A stretch of 37,206 nucleotides of DNA from Anaerolineae bacterium (GTDB lineage Bacteria; Chloroflexota; Anaerolineae; JAADDB01). Positions 7,237 to 15,600 of the stretch are shown here, piece after piece. Every line of letters begins with the position of its first letter. Within the stretch, counting starts at the first letter, position 1. The notes beneath the pieces were generated by a model, which was not told the origin of the DNA, made no database searches, and worked only from the letters and a program-made list of their open reading frames with translations. A program made the translations under genes and the position numbers. Location of the stretch: contig WFWT01000067.1 in assembly GCA_015490995.1 (NCBI GenBank), positions 1 through 37,206 of the forward strand. The letters run 5' to 3'.

Positions 7237-8958
7237 TCACAGGGCGATTTCCCGTGGATCCATGCGCACGGTGGCAAAGGTGCGGATGCCCGGCGGCGAC
7301 ATGTTGGCCATGGGATCGACCATGACCTGCACCAGGGCGGGTTTCTGTGCAGCGCGGGCCTGTGCTAAGGCCTCCGGCAAATCCTCTTCCCGTTCTACCA
7401 ACACGCCAAACCAACCAAAGCCCTGGGCCACGCGATCAAACCGCGTCTCCGGGTAAAATTCGGTCTCCACAAACCCCTGAATGCCCGCTGCCAGCTGGGA
7501 CGTGCGCTCCATGCCCCATCCCCGATCTACGGCCACCACTACCACAATGGGCAACTGATAACGGACGGCCGTTTCCATCTCCTGAAGGTTAAACCCCAAC
7601 GCGCCGTCACCGGTAATCAGGTAGACCGGTCGATCCGGCGCGGCCAGTTGGGCGCCAATAGCGTACGGCAACCCTGTGCCCAAGTGCCCGAACTTGGCAG
7701 TGTACAGAAAGCTACGGGGGGCATATATCGGATTATAATTCACCGTCCACAGGCTGGTATTGCCCCCGTCCATGACCACAATAGCCTCACGGGGAAAGGC
7801 GGCACGTACCGCCTGTACCATACGACCTGGATTTATGCCCCCCATGCCCATGTCCAGGGCTGCGGTTAGCTCCTTTTGCCAAGCCACGGTGGACTCCCGG
7901 TAACGTGACCAACCCTCATGAGGGGATCGAGGCGCCGTGCGCTCCCGGAGGCCGTCCAGCAATGCCCGTAAGGCCTGGCGAGCGTCCCCTACGATGGCAA
8001 CGTCCACCGGTCGGTTCAGGCCGATCGCGGTGGGATCCACGTCGATATGAATGGTTTTCTGTGTTTTGGGATCGCCCCACCAGGGTGGGCGCCCCCAACC
8101 GTCCAACTCGCTGAAACGGGTGCCCACCGCCAAAATCACATCCGCCTCTCGACGGGCGGTGAGGAGCGCTTCCTGGTTCAACAAGTGAATGTACTGAGGG
8201 TGATCCTCGGGCACCACCCCACGCGCGGCAAGGGTCGTGGTCATGACTGCCCCCAGGTATTCTCCCAGGGCGACGAATTCCTCCCACGCGGCGGCCCAGA
8301 GCACCCCCGTCCCTGCGTGCAAGAGGGGCCGTTCAGCTTCAGCCAGCAGCGCGACCGCAGCCGCGATCGCATCCGGCGCGCCGGGCCCCGGCGTGCCCGG
8401 ACGATAACGATTTGGGGGCTCCACGGGTGCTTCCGTCTCCTCGTGCGACTCCTTTAACACGTCCTCCGGGATCTCCACGTACACGGGCCCAGGCCGTCCG
8501 GTCATCGCGATACGATAGCCGCGGGCGATAATCTCGGGCAGACGATGCCAATGCCGCACACCGACCGACCACTTGGTAATGGGCGCGTACAGTCCGATGA
8601 GATCGGCCACCTGGAAGCCACCCCCACGGTCCGGGTAAATAATGTTCCGACGGCGTTGGCCTGTGATCACAATGAGCGGCACGCCTTCTGCGTGAGCAAC
8701 ACCCACCCCCGCGGTTGTGTTCAGGGCCCCCGGTCCAATGCCTGTAATAACCACGCCCGGCTCCCCCCGCACGCGCGCCCACGCTTCGGCCATGTGAGCC
8801 GCTGCCGCCTCATGGCGGGCCGAGATGAACCGGATGCCATACTGGGACAGCTTCGCCAAAATCGGGTTGTGGCTGCCGTCCAGTACCCCGAACACCGTGG
8901 TAACGCCCTCCGCTTGAAGACACCGCAACAGCAACTCGCCGCCTGTGATGCTTGCCAT
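7237..8958 (-). CDS. Thiamine-diphosphate-binding enzyme, acetolactate synthase-like
   Basis: A 573-residue three-domain ThDP enzyme of the acetolactate synthase/benzoylformate decarboxylase/glyoxylate carboligase class. The N-terminal PYR domain carries the cofactor-activating Glu50 in RHEAAAAHMAEAWAR; a central Rossmann-like domain follows; the C-terminal domain has TGDGALGFNLQEMETA with the Mg/ThDP-binding motif. The usual NN end of that motif is replaced by VDRGWGM. No small regulatory subunit gene (ilvN) is nearby, and the N-terminal loop reads LDGSHNPI where acetolactate synthase has a PGG motif, so a role in branched-chain amino-acid synthesis is unlikely. Start: ATG at 8958 after AAGGAGGCGCAGG; the longer frame to 9012 lacks this support. 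It lies in a run with an SDR, a transporter and a zinc alcohol dehydrogenase, suggesting a carbonyl or 2-oxoacid conversion pathway. Confidence 0.85.
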   Translation of the reverse strand: MASITGGELLLRCLQAEGVTTVFGVLDGSHNPILAKLSQYGIRFISARHEAAAAHMAEAWARVRGEPGVVITGIGPGALNTTAGVGVAHAEGVPLIVITGQRRRNIIYPDRGGGFQVADLIGLYAPITKWSVGVRHWHRLPEIIARGYRIAMTGRPGPVYVEIPEDVLKESHEETEAPVEPPNRYRPGTPGPGAPDAIAAAVALLAEAERPLLHAGTGVLWAAAWEEFVALGEYLGAVMTTTLAARGVVPEDHPQYIHLLNQEALLTARREADVILAVGTRFSELDGWGRPPWWGDPKTQKTIHIDVDPTAIGLNRPVDVAIVGDARQALRALLDGLRERTAPRSPHEGWSRYRESTVAWQKELTAALDMGMGGINPGRMVQAVRAAFPREAIVVMDGGNTSLWTVNYNPIYAPRSFLYTAKFGHLGTGLPYAIGAQLAAPDRPVYLITGDGALGFNLQEMETAVRYQLPIVVVVAVDRGWGMERTSQLAAGIQGFVETEFYPETRFDRVAQGFGWFGVLVEREEDLPEALAQARAAQKPALVQVMVDPMANMSPPGIRTFATVRMDPREIAL

Positions 8959-9038
8959 CCTGCGCCTCCTTAACGTGTTGAGATGGTCCTGTGTTCGGCC
9001 GAGCTGACTCACACCAGTGGATACCCTTCGGTGAGGGG

Positions 9039-10364
9039 TTATGCCGAAGCAACCTCCGCCCGGGCAGCTTCCCGCGCGGCCTGCTCGTTCACCGTTAATA
9101 GCGCTACCAACCCCATGATCAGGAAGACAGCGATGGTCAAAATGGCCACCCGCTGTCCCGCTTGTTCGGCCAATCGAGCCGCCAGTCCTTGGCGCTGAAA
9201 CCAGAGGGCCGCTTCCGCAGCCACGATGCCGTATACCATAGGACCGATGAAGGAGGACGTCCGTCCGGCCACCGCGAATAGACCGTAAAACTCCGCACTG
9301 CGCCCTGGGGGCGCCATCACACTCACCATCGTGCGGCTCACCGATTGCAGCCCGGCCATCGCGATGCCGGCCAGCGCGCCCAGCACAAAGAACCCGGATA
9401 GCGTCTGAGTAAAATACAGCGCGATAATAATGGCGGTCATGAACAGGTTAGAAAAGATCAACGACCGCTTGCACCCCACCGCATCGGCCAAGTAGCCGAA
9501 CCCATAAGCGCCGATGACGTTAGTCGCTTGCACGAGGATGAAGAACAATATTAACTGTTGCTGGTTCATGCCAAACAACACCGCGCCGATAATGGCGGAA
9601 AAATCCAGGGCCATGATGACCGCGTCGTTGTAAATGAGAAAAGCCACAATGAACTTCAAAAACTCCCGGAAACGTCGCGCCTCGCGAAAAGTACGACGCA
9701 GGCGCTGAATCGCCACAGTAAAGTAGTTCTGGCCCGGCGGCAGTGGCTGCGGTTGAGCGCGTTCCTTCAGCCACAGAAACACCGGCAGGGCGAACAGCGC
9801 GAAGAAAAGCGCGGTTATAACGAAGGATAGCCGGACAACGAAGAGCCCTTTTACCAGAATGACCAAGGGCAGAATAATGAGCAAGATCACGATCCCGCCA
9901 GCCGTGCCGATAGCCCATCCAATGCCGGATACTCGACCCAATTCCCATGGAGCGGCGATCTCCGGCAGGAGGCCGTTGTAAAACACCTGCGCGCTCCGGT
10001 ACCCAATCTCTGCCAGAACGAAGAACAACATCCCCATCAAAACGTCACCCTTCTGTACGAAGAAGAGCAGCCCGGTGAACAGGCAGGCGAGGGAGGTGAA
10101 GAAAAAAAGGAACTTCTTTTTGGCCCCGGAGAAATCGGCAATGGCCCCCAAGAAAGGGGAGGTCACGGCCACCACGAACATCGCGAGGCTCACTGCCAGG
10201 CCCCACAAGCGCGAGCCCTCCGCCCCACCCACGACTTGCTCCTTGAAGTAAGCGGAGTACACGGCCAGCAACACCACGGACGCATACGCGGAGTTGCCGA
10301 AATCGTACAGGTACCATGCCAGCCGTTCCCGCCGGGTGGCCGGTGAAACGTTCTGCGCGCTCAT
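9039..10364 (-). CDS. MFS transporter, UMF1/Atg22-like
   Basis: A 441-residue membrane protein with about twelve hydrophobic segments. The opening WYLYDFGNSAYASVVLLAVYSAYF is the recognisable start of the UMF1 branch of the major facilitator superfamily (related to fungal Atg22 vacuolar effluxers), and FLGAIADFSGAKKKFL matches the MFS loop 2-3 motif. Substrates of bacterial members are mostly unknown. The ATG at 10364 follows GGGAGGAGAGCC. It is the middle gene of the minus-strand operon, 80 bp upstream of the ThDP enzyme and 64 bp downstream of the alcohol dehydrogenase, so it probably imports or exports a compound handled by them. Confidence 0.88.
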   Translation of the reverse strand: MSAQNVSPATRRERLAWYLYDFGNSAYASVVLLAVYSAYFKEQVVGGAEGSRLWGLAVSLAMFVVAVTSPFLGAIADFSGAKKKFLFFFTSLACLFTGLLFFVQKGDVLMGMLFFVLAEIGYRSAQVFYNGLLPEIAAPWELGRVSGIGWAIGTAGGIVILLIILPLVILVKGLFVVRLSFVITALFFALFALPVFLWLKERAQPQPLPPGQNYFTVAIQRLRRTFREARRFREFLKFIVAFLIYNDAVIMALDFSAIIGAVLFGMNQQQLILFFILVQATNVIGAYGFGYLADAVGCKRSLIFSNLFMTAIIIALYFTQTLSGFFVLGALAGIAMAGLQSVSRTMVSVMAPPGRSAEFYGLFAVAGRTSSFIGPMVYGIVAAEAALWFQRQGLAARLAEQAGQRVAILTIAVFLIMGLVALLTVNEQAAREAARAEVASA

Positions 10365-10381
10365 GGCTCTCCTCCCAGTGT

Positions 10382-10414
10382 CGAGGTCACGGGGGATGGA
10401 TGATCGTGGCCTCG
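10382..10414 (-). other. Intercistronic hairpin after the alcohol dehydrogenase gene
   Basis: In the 64-bp gap between the alcohol dehydrogenase stop and the MFS start, CGAGGTCACG (10382-10391) and CGTGGCCTCG (10405-10414) can pair over 10 positions with one mismatch. It may be a processing or stability element. There is no T-run, so termination is not supported. Confidence 0.35.
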
Positions 10415-10428
10415 AGGAATTACCACCG

Positions 10429-11646
10429 TTATGACGACGCGTCCATCACCAGCGCCACTTTAATGGAACGGTACCGCCGCTTGTCCACCGCCACGGCAAC
10501 CGCTTGACGGTACGCGGTAAGAGGAAAGCGGTGTGTCAGCAGTGCCGCAGTGTGAAGACGCCCTTCCACCATCCAACGCATGGCCAAGTCGAAAGTGGAA
10601 ATCTCCACGCCCTCCCACACCACCACGTCGTGACCGATCGCACCGATAAGATCCACCTCCTGATACCAGACCGGGGTGAGGTCCACCCGCATGGGATGTA
10701 GGTACACCCCCACCAGGACCACCGTTCCTCCGGCCCGTGTCCAACGCAGGGCCTGAGTGAGGGTTGCCGGCGTGCCCACCACATCGTACACGACATCAAA
10801 CCCGCCGATCAACATGGTGTTTCCGCGCGGGCCCCGATACCACCGGGCTCCCGTAATATCGGCCACCCGACGCATACCGTCCTCACGGGCAAGGAAGGTG
10901 TGTCGCGCGCCGAAGTCACGTGCCAGCTCGGCTTGCCAGGGGAATTCGGCCACCGCGGTGACCACACTGTCAGGCGCCACCACCTGTAAGACCTGGAGAA
11001 TCAAAAACCCGATGGTGCCACATCCCAGGACACATACCTGCTCGCCCGGACGGGGCAGGCGGCGCCACACCGCATGAATGGCCACCGCGGCCGGTTCGGC
11101 AAAGATTGCCACCTCATCCGGGAGCGCGTCGGGCACGCGTACCAAAGAACTGGCCGGCGCGATGAAAGCATCGCCAAACCCACCCCCAATCGGCTCCCAA
11201 GGCCGGGGCTCAGAAGCCCGCTCACACAATACCCGGTGTCCGCGACGACAAGGAGGACACCAATCCACCTCCCCGCGCGCCTGACAGTCATCGCTACGCC
11301 CCCAACGCACCACCCGATCCCCGGGGCGGAGATGCGTGACCCCTTCCCCCACCTCTACCACTTCACCGACCATTTCATGGCCCAGATAAATGCGGCGCGT
11401 GGCCGGCAGGGCCAACGGTGCCACGTCCAGGCTGGCTTCCAGGAAGATCTGATGGAGGTCGCTGCCACAAATGCCGCACATGCGATTACGCACCCGCACC
11501 CAATTCGCCGCGGGCAGGGGAGGGTCCGGCAACATGGCAAACCGCAAGGGGGACCATGGCCCAAAATACGCGCGCCGTGTAATGCGCCCCAACACCTTGG
11601 TAATCACCATGCGTTTCGGATCGCGCTCGATTACCAGGGTACGCAC
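10429..11646 (-). CDS. Zinc-dependent medium-chain alcohol dehydrogenase
   Basis: A 405-residue MDR-family dehydrogenase. Catalytic-zinc ligands are visible as Cys60 (CGICGSDLH), His90/Glu91 (LGHEM) and Glu184 (FAEPAA). The structural-zinc lobe is complete with Cys121, Cys130, Cys133 and Cys141. The nucleotide fold has VLGCGTIGFL (residues 207-215). The overall pattern resembles polyol/threonine/glucose-type dehydrogenases rather than simple ethanol dehydrogenases. About 20 extra residues precede the GroES-like domain. The GTG start at 11646 sits one base after the stop of the TauE/SafE gene, with AGGGGGATATGAC before it, so the two are translationally coupled. The substrate is unknown. Confidence 0.88.
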   Translation of the reverse strand: MRTLVIERDPKRMVITKVLGRITRRAYFGPWSPLRFAMLPDPPLPAANWVRVRNRMCGICGSDLHQIFLEASLDVAPLALPATRRIYLGHEMVGEVVEVGEGVTHLRPGDRVVRWGRSDDCQARGEVDWCPPCRRGHRVLCERASEPRPWEPIGGGFGDAFIAPASSLVRVPDALPDEVAIFAEPAAVAIHAVWRRLPRPGEQVCVLGCGTIGFLILQVLQVVAPDSVVTAVAEFPWQAELARDFGARHTFLAREDGMRRVADITGARWYRGPRGNTMLIGGFDVVYDVVGTPATLTQALRWTRAGGTVVLVGVYLHPMRVDLTPVWYQEVDLIGAIGHDVVVWEGVEISTFDLAMRWMVEGRLHTAALLTHRFPLTAYRQAVAVAVDKRRYRSIKVALVMDASS

Positions 11647-11647
11647 G

Positions 11648-12385
11648 TCATATCCCCCTGAGCAGCAAAGACATTCCCAACCCCATCAACAGAATACCCA
11701 CCAGTTGCTGAAATCGACGGGTGGACACACGCCGGTCCAGTCCCCTTCCCACCACGATGCCCACTACCAGCGCGGAAACCATCCAGAGATACCACCGCAC
11801 TACAACGGGCGTGATATACCCGGCAACGGCGTGGGAAAGTACCACCAGCGTGGCGGTGAGGAGAAAGAACCCTTGCAGGGTAGCCCGGAAGGTCTCCCGT
11901 GACCAGCCGGCCCAACGGGCGTACACGAGGACCGGAGGACCGTAAATCGTGTACGCTCCTCCCAGACACCCACCCAGAAAGCCTGCCACATATATTCCCC
12001 AACGCGGTGGAATCCACCGTCCTTCTGGACGCAGCAAGGAGTACAAAGCAAACGCGCTTACCAGCACACCCAGGCCACCCACCACCCACCGCTCATCCAC
12101 AACCGAGAGGAGCCACAACCCCACAGGCACACCGACCGTGCTGGCCAGCACAAGGCGAGCTAACTCCTGCCCCCGCAGGTGCAAGCGATACCGCACCAGG
12201 TTAACCAAGTACAATGTCCACCCAAGCAAAGCCACCAACGGCGCGGCTGTCCGCAACCCCAAGAGCAGGGTCAAGATAGGCATCGCTATCAGAGCGAAAC
12301 CGAAGCCTGACAAACTTTGGAGGGCCGCTGCAACACCGACAAGCGCCCACAGCCCGATGAACACCGTCCACGTTGATGGTGACAT
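11648..12385 (-). CDS. Sulfite exporter TauE/SafE family permease
   Basis: An inner-membrane protein of about 245 residues and some eight hydrophobic segments. The first helix ends in LQSLSGFGFALIAMP and the centre has AGFLGGCLGGAYTIYGPPVLVY, both fitting the TauE/SafE (DUF81) permease family, whose characterised members export sulfite or sulfonates. Specificity is usually not predictable. The ATG at 12385 is taken as the start; a GTG at 12397 would add four residues, and neither has a clear Shine-Dalgarno sequence. A promoter candidate lies just upstream. It is the first gene of the five-gene operon and abuts the alcohol dehydrogenase with a 1-bp gap. Confidence 0.8.
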   Translation of the reverse strand: MSPSTWTVFIGLWALVGVAAALQSLSGFGFALIAMPILTLLLGLRTAAPLVALLGWTLYLVNLVRYRLHLRGQELARLVLASTVGVPVGLWLLSVVDERWVVGGLGVLVSAFALYSLLRPEGRWIPPRWGIYVAGFLGGCLGGAYTIYGPPVLVYARWAGWSRETFRATLQGFFLLTATLVVLSHAVAGYITPVVVRWYLWMVSALVVGIVVGRGLDRRVSTRRFQQLVGILLMGLGMSLLLRGI

Positions 12386-12425
12386 TGCTCGCAGCACACC
12401 GAGAGGGGATTGATGATGTACACCT

Positions 12426-12455
12426 ATTGTATATCACACACAACATCATGGACAA
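12426..12455 (-). promoter_or_regulatory. Candidate promoter of the tauE-to-SDR operon
   Basis: On the minus strand TTGTCC (12455-12450), an 18-bp spacer and TACAAT (12431-12426) would start transcription near 12419, about 35 nt before the permease ATG. It sits in the 285-bp divergent gap opposite the protease gene. Confidence 0.45.
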
Positions 12456-12532
12456 CCGCACACATCCCTCACGACATCGCCTGCCACGCGGCCCAAAATC
12501 CTCGCCTGCCGCCAGGTCGGGGAACACACAAT

Positions 12533-12561
12533 TTGCTCTCTTCCCGGGGACCACCTACAAT
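12533..12561 (+). promoter_or_regulatory. Candidate promoter of the large protease gene
   Basis: TTGCTC (12533-12538), a 17-bp spacer and TACAAT (12556-12561) lie about 110 bp upstream of the protease ATG at 12671. The -10 hexamer is identical to that of the divergent operon promoter candidate. Confidence 0.45.
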
Positions 12562-12670
12562 GAAGACATCCCCTCACCCCCGACAACAGTGCAGGTTCCA
12601 CCCAACATGACCACCGAAGCGGTGACCGGGAAAGAGATAAACGGCCCGGCAACACAGCAAAGGAGTACCC

Positions 12671-15600
12671 ATGGCCGGACGGGTTCTACTCGCAATGGGA
12701 TTAGTCACGTCACTGCTGGTTATGTTACTGGTCGCGCTGGTGCACACGCCCGGTTCCGCCGCACCACCTGAGCCCAAGGCTTTCATCCACCCGGACGTTT
12801 ACAAAGCCCTGCGCAAGGATGGCACAGCCACCTTCATCGTGTATCTGCGCGATCAAGTGGACATGACTGCCCTCGAGGCGCAGGTCCGGGGTTTAGATCG
12901 ATGGGAACGCCGTCGACGGACGGTGGCCTCATTACAGGCCCTGGCAGATCGCACACAACCGGCCCTGCTGACCTGGCTCCGGAAACCCGCATTGGCCGAG
13001 CACGTACAAGAAGTCCAACGCCTGTGGATTGTCAACGCGCTGGTGGTCACCGGGGATGCCAAAGCCCTGGACCTTCTCGCCCGTCATCCCGCGGTGCGTC
13101 GCATTCTGCCCGACCGCGTGCGTGAACTCCCCAGCACGCCTACCTCCCGCGCTCCCCTGACTGCCTGGCACCTGCGGCTCATCGAAGCCACGCGCGTACA
13201 TCAGGAACTGGGCATCACCGGTCGGGGGGTCGTCGTGGCCAACATTGACACCGGGGTTGAGTGGACGATCCCTTCCCTAGAAGCCACCTACCGGGGAAGA
13301 GAGGGGGACCACAACTACAACTGGTTTGACGTTACCGGCACATTTCCCAACGCCCCTGGAGACGACTACGGCCACGGTACCGCGACCATGTCTCTCATCG
13401 CCGCCCAGGCAGAGGATATCGCCATCGGAGTCGCGCCCGGTGTGCGCTGGATCGCCGTCAAAGCATTCGACGCTCGCGGCCGAACCCGAGACGCCTGGCT
13501 ACACCGGGCATTTCAGTGGATCCTCGCGCCCACCGACCTCAACGGTAAACACCCGGACCCCTCCCGCGCGCCGGACATTGTGAGCAACTCCTGGGGCACG
13601 CCTAACGGCGGAGACGAGACCTTTTTACCGGATATCCAAGCCCTTCGGGTGGCGGGCATCATCCCGGTGTTCGCGGCAGGGAACAGTGGGGAACAAGGTG
13701 ACGGTACCATTAACGCCCCGGCCGCCTACCCCAACGTCCTCGCGGTAGGGGCTACCGATCCCAACGATCGCTTGGCCGACTTTTCCAGCCGGGGCCCTAC
13801 TCCGGACAATCGCCTCAAGCCTGACCTTACAGCTCCCGGTGTCAACGTGCTGGTTCAGGATAACAACGGACAATACGAGACAAGTTCGGGTACCTCCTTC
13901 AGTACACCCATTGTGGCCGGCGTGATCGCGCTGATGAAAGAGGCCAACCCTTCCCTCGACTACGAGGCCATCTACACCCTGATCACCCGCACTGCCCAGG
14001 ACCTGGGCCCACCGGGACCGGACATGGGCTATGGCTGGGGACGGGTTAACGCCTACGCGGCCGTGCAAGCTGCCCGCCAGGCGGCAGGGCTTTACGGACA
14101 GGTGCTGACACCGGATGGCACTCCCATCCCGCACGCTGTGCTGCAAGGGGAACACATCGACAACAAGGCTCTGCGCTTCACCACCACGACCGACGCGGCC
14201 GGTCGGTACCGGTTGACTGCACCTGCGGGCCGCTACACCATCCGGGTTGAGGCCTTCGGTTACGTGAGCACTACCATCGGTCCCCTCACCCTATCCCCTC
14301 ACCTGAACACCCTGTACGACATCTCCCTTATTCCTCGCCCCACCTATCCTCTGACCATTACCGTCATCGACTCCACAGGCCCTATCACCAACGCAATCCT
14401 TCGGTTAGAGGACACCCCACTGGTGGTCACCGGCACTGCCCAGGCCGATGGCACATATTTCTTGCGCGCGCCTGCCGGGACGTATACCCTTACCGTGCGC
14501 ACCCAACGACATCGCAGCGTACGCTACCCTTTCACTGTGCCGCTCACCCGGCCCATCACCGTTACCCTTCGTCCCGCCCCTCGTGTGCTGGTCATCAACG
14601 GGGACGCCTGGGCGGGCGATGATGTGCGCTTCTACTACACACGTCTTCTGAACGAAGCAGGCTTCCCCTTTAATTGGTGGGAAGTGAGGGACGCCACAAC
14701 TGTTCCCACTCTATCTACCCTCCAGGACTATGACGTCGTGCTTTGGTCCCATCCCCTGGCCTCACCCGGGTGGTACGTACAGGCGTTGGACATGAACGTC
14801 TGGCCTATCCTGAGCGAGTACATCCAAGGAGGAGGGCGTGTCCTGCTCACCGGACCGGACATTGCCTACTGGGAAGCGTCCTATAACGTGGCGGGCAATG
14901 AGGGCGAACCGCTGGCCCGTCTGTTTGGCGTGCGATACGAAGAGGACGAAAGCGGCGCTCAATGGGTAACCGGTGTCCCAGGGGACATTGTGGAAGGGAT
15001 TACCCTCGAGCTGAACCACATCCTGGCCTACAAAAATCAGTTCCAAACCGATGTTATTCTACCGGTAGAAGGGGCTCGCCTGATACAACGCTATGTTACT
15101 ACTCCCCCACAGGGCGCGGGGGTACGTTATACTCCTGCCTCCGGGCGCACCATCTACTTGGGATACGGTCTGGAAGGGACGGACTACCGAGCAGCGGCCC
15201 AGGCCCTCGGCCACATGATAGAATGGCTCACCCAGCCGGACCTGGCCCTTCAACCGGAGAGGGAACGCGTGGCCCTTGGCGACACGTTCCAGGTCACCAT
15301 CACCGTACGTAACCCCACCCTGACGGCATGGCGCGACGCCGTCCTGGACGTCGAAGCGGACCCGGCCCTCACGCCAATGGGACCGACCGCCTGGCGCCTT
15401 GACCTGCCCCCGCGAGGCCGCCAGGTGGTTACCACTGCCTATCGGTTGTTGCTCCCCCTGCACGGTAGCACACCTCTCACCCTAACCGCCCGGCTGCGCC
15501 CGCCCGACGACCTCCAGTACGAGGCCGTTGCGCACGTGCAGGTCCACGGCCCAGACCTGCGCGCCAGCACGGCCGACATTCCAGAAGCTATCCTGCCGGG

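Noticed and set aside
6562-7368. 268-codon plus-strand open frame opposite the SDR gene
   Set aside because: It is antisense to an SDR with all catalytic residues, and its His/Arg/Gly-rich product resembles no protein family.
7237-8958. Sulfoacetaldehyde acetyltransferase (Xsc) paired with the TauE-type exporter, forming a sulfonate-degradation operon
   Set aside because: The N-terminal motifs of the ThDP enzyme do not resemble what I recall of Xsc, no phosphotransacetylase or other sulfonate gene is present, and TauE/SafE permeases are too broad a family to carry the argument.
7237-8958. Acetolactate synthase large subunit (ilvB) for branched-chain amino acids
   Set aside because: There is no ilvN or ilvC neighbour, the PGG loop is absent and the cofactor motif end is altered; only a family-level call is safe.
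12398-12670. Small coding genes in the divergent gap before the protease
   Set aside because: The frames here are short, lack ribosome binding sites and overlap the two promoter candidates; the gap is better explained as regulatory DNA.
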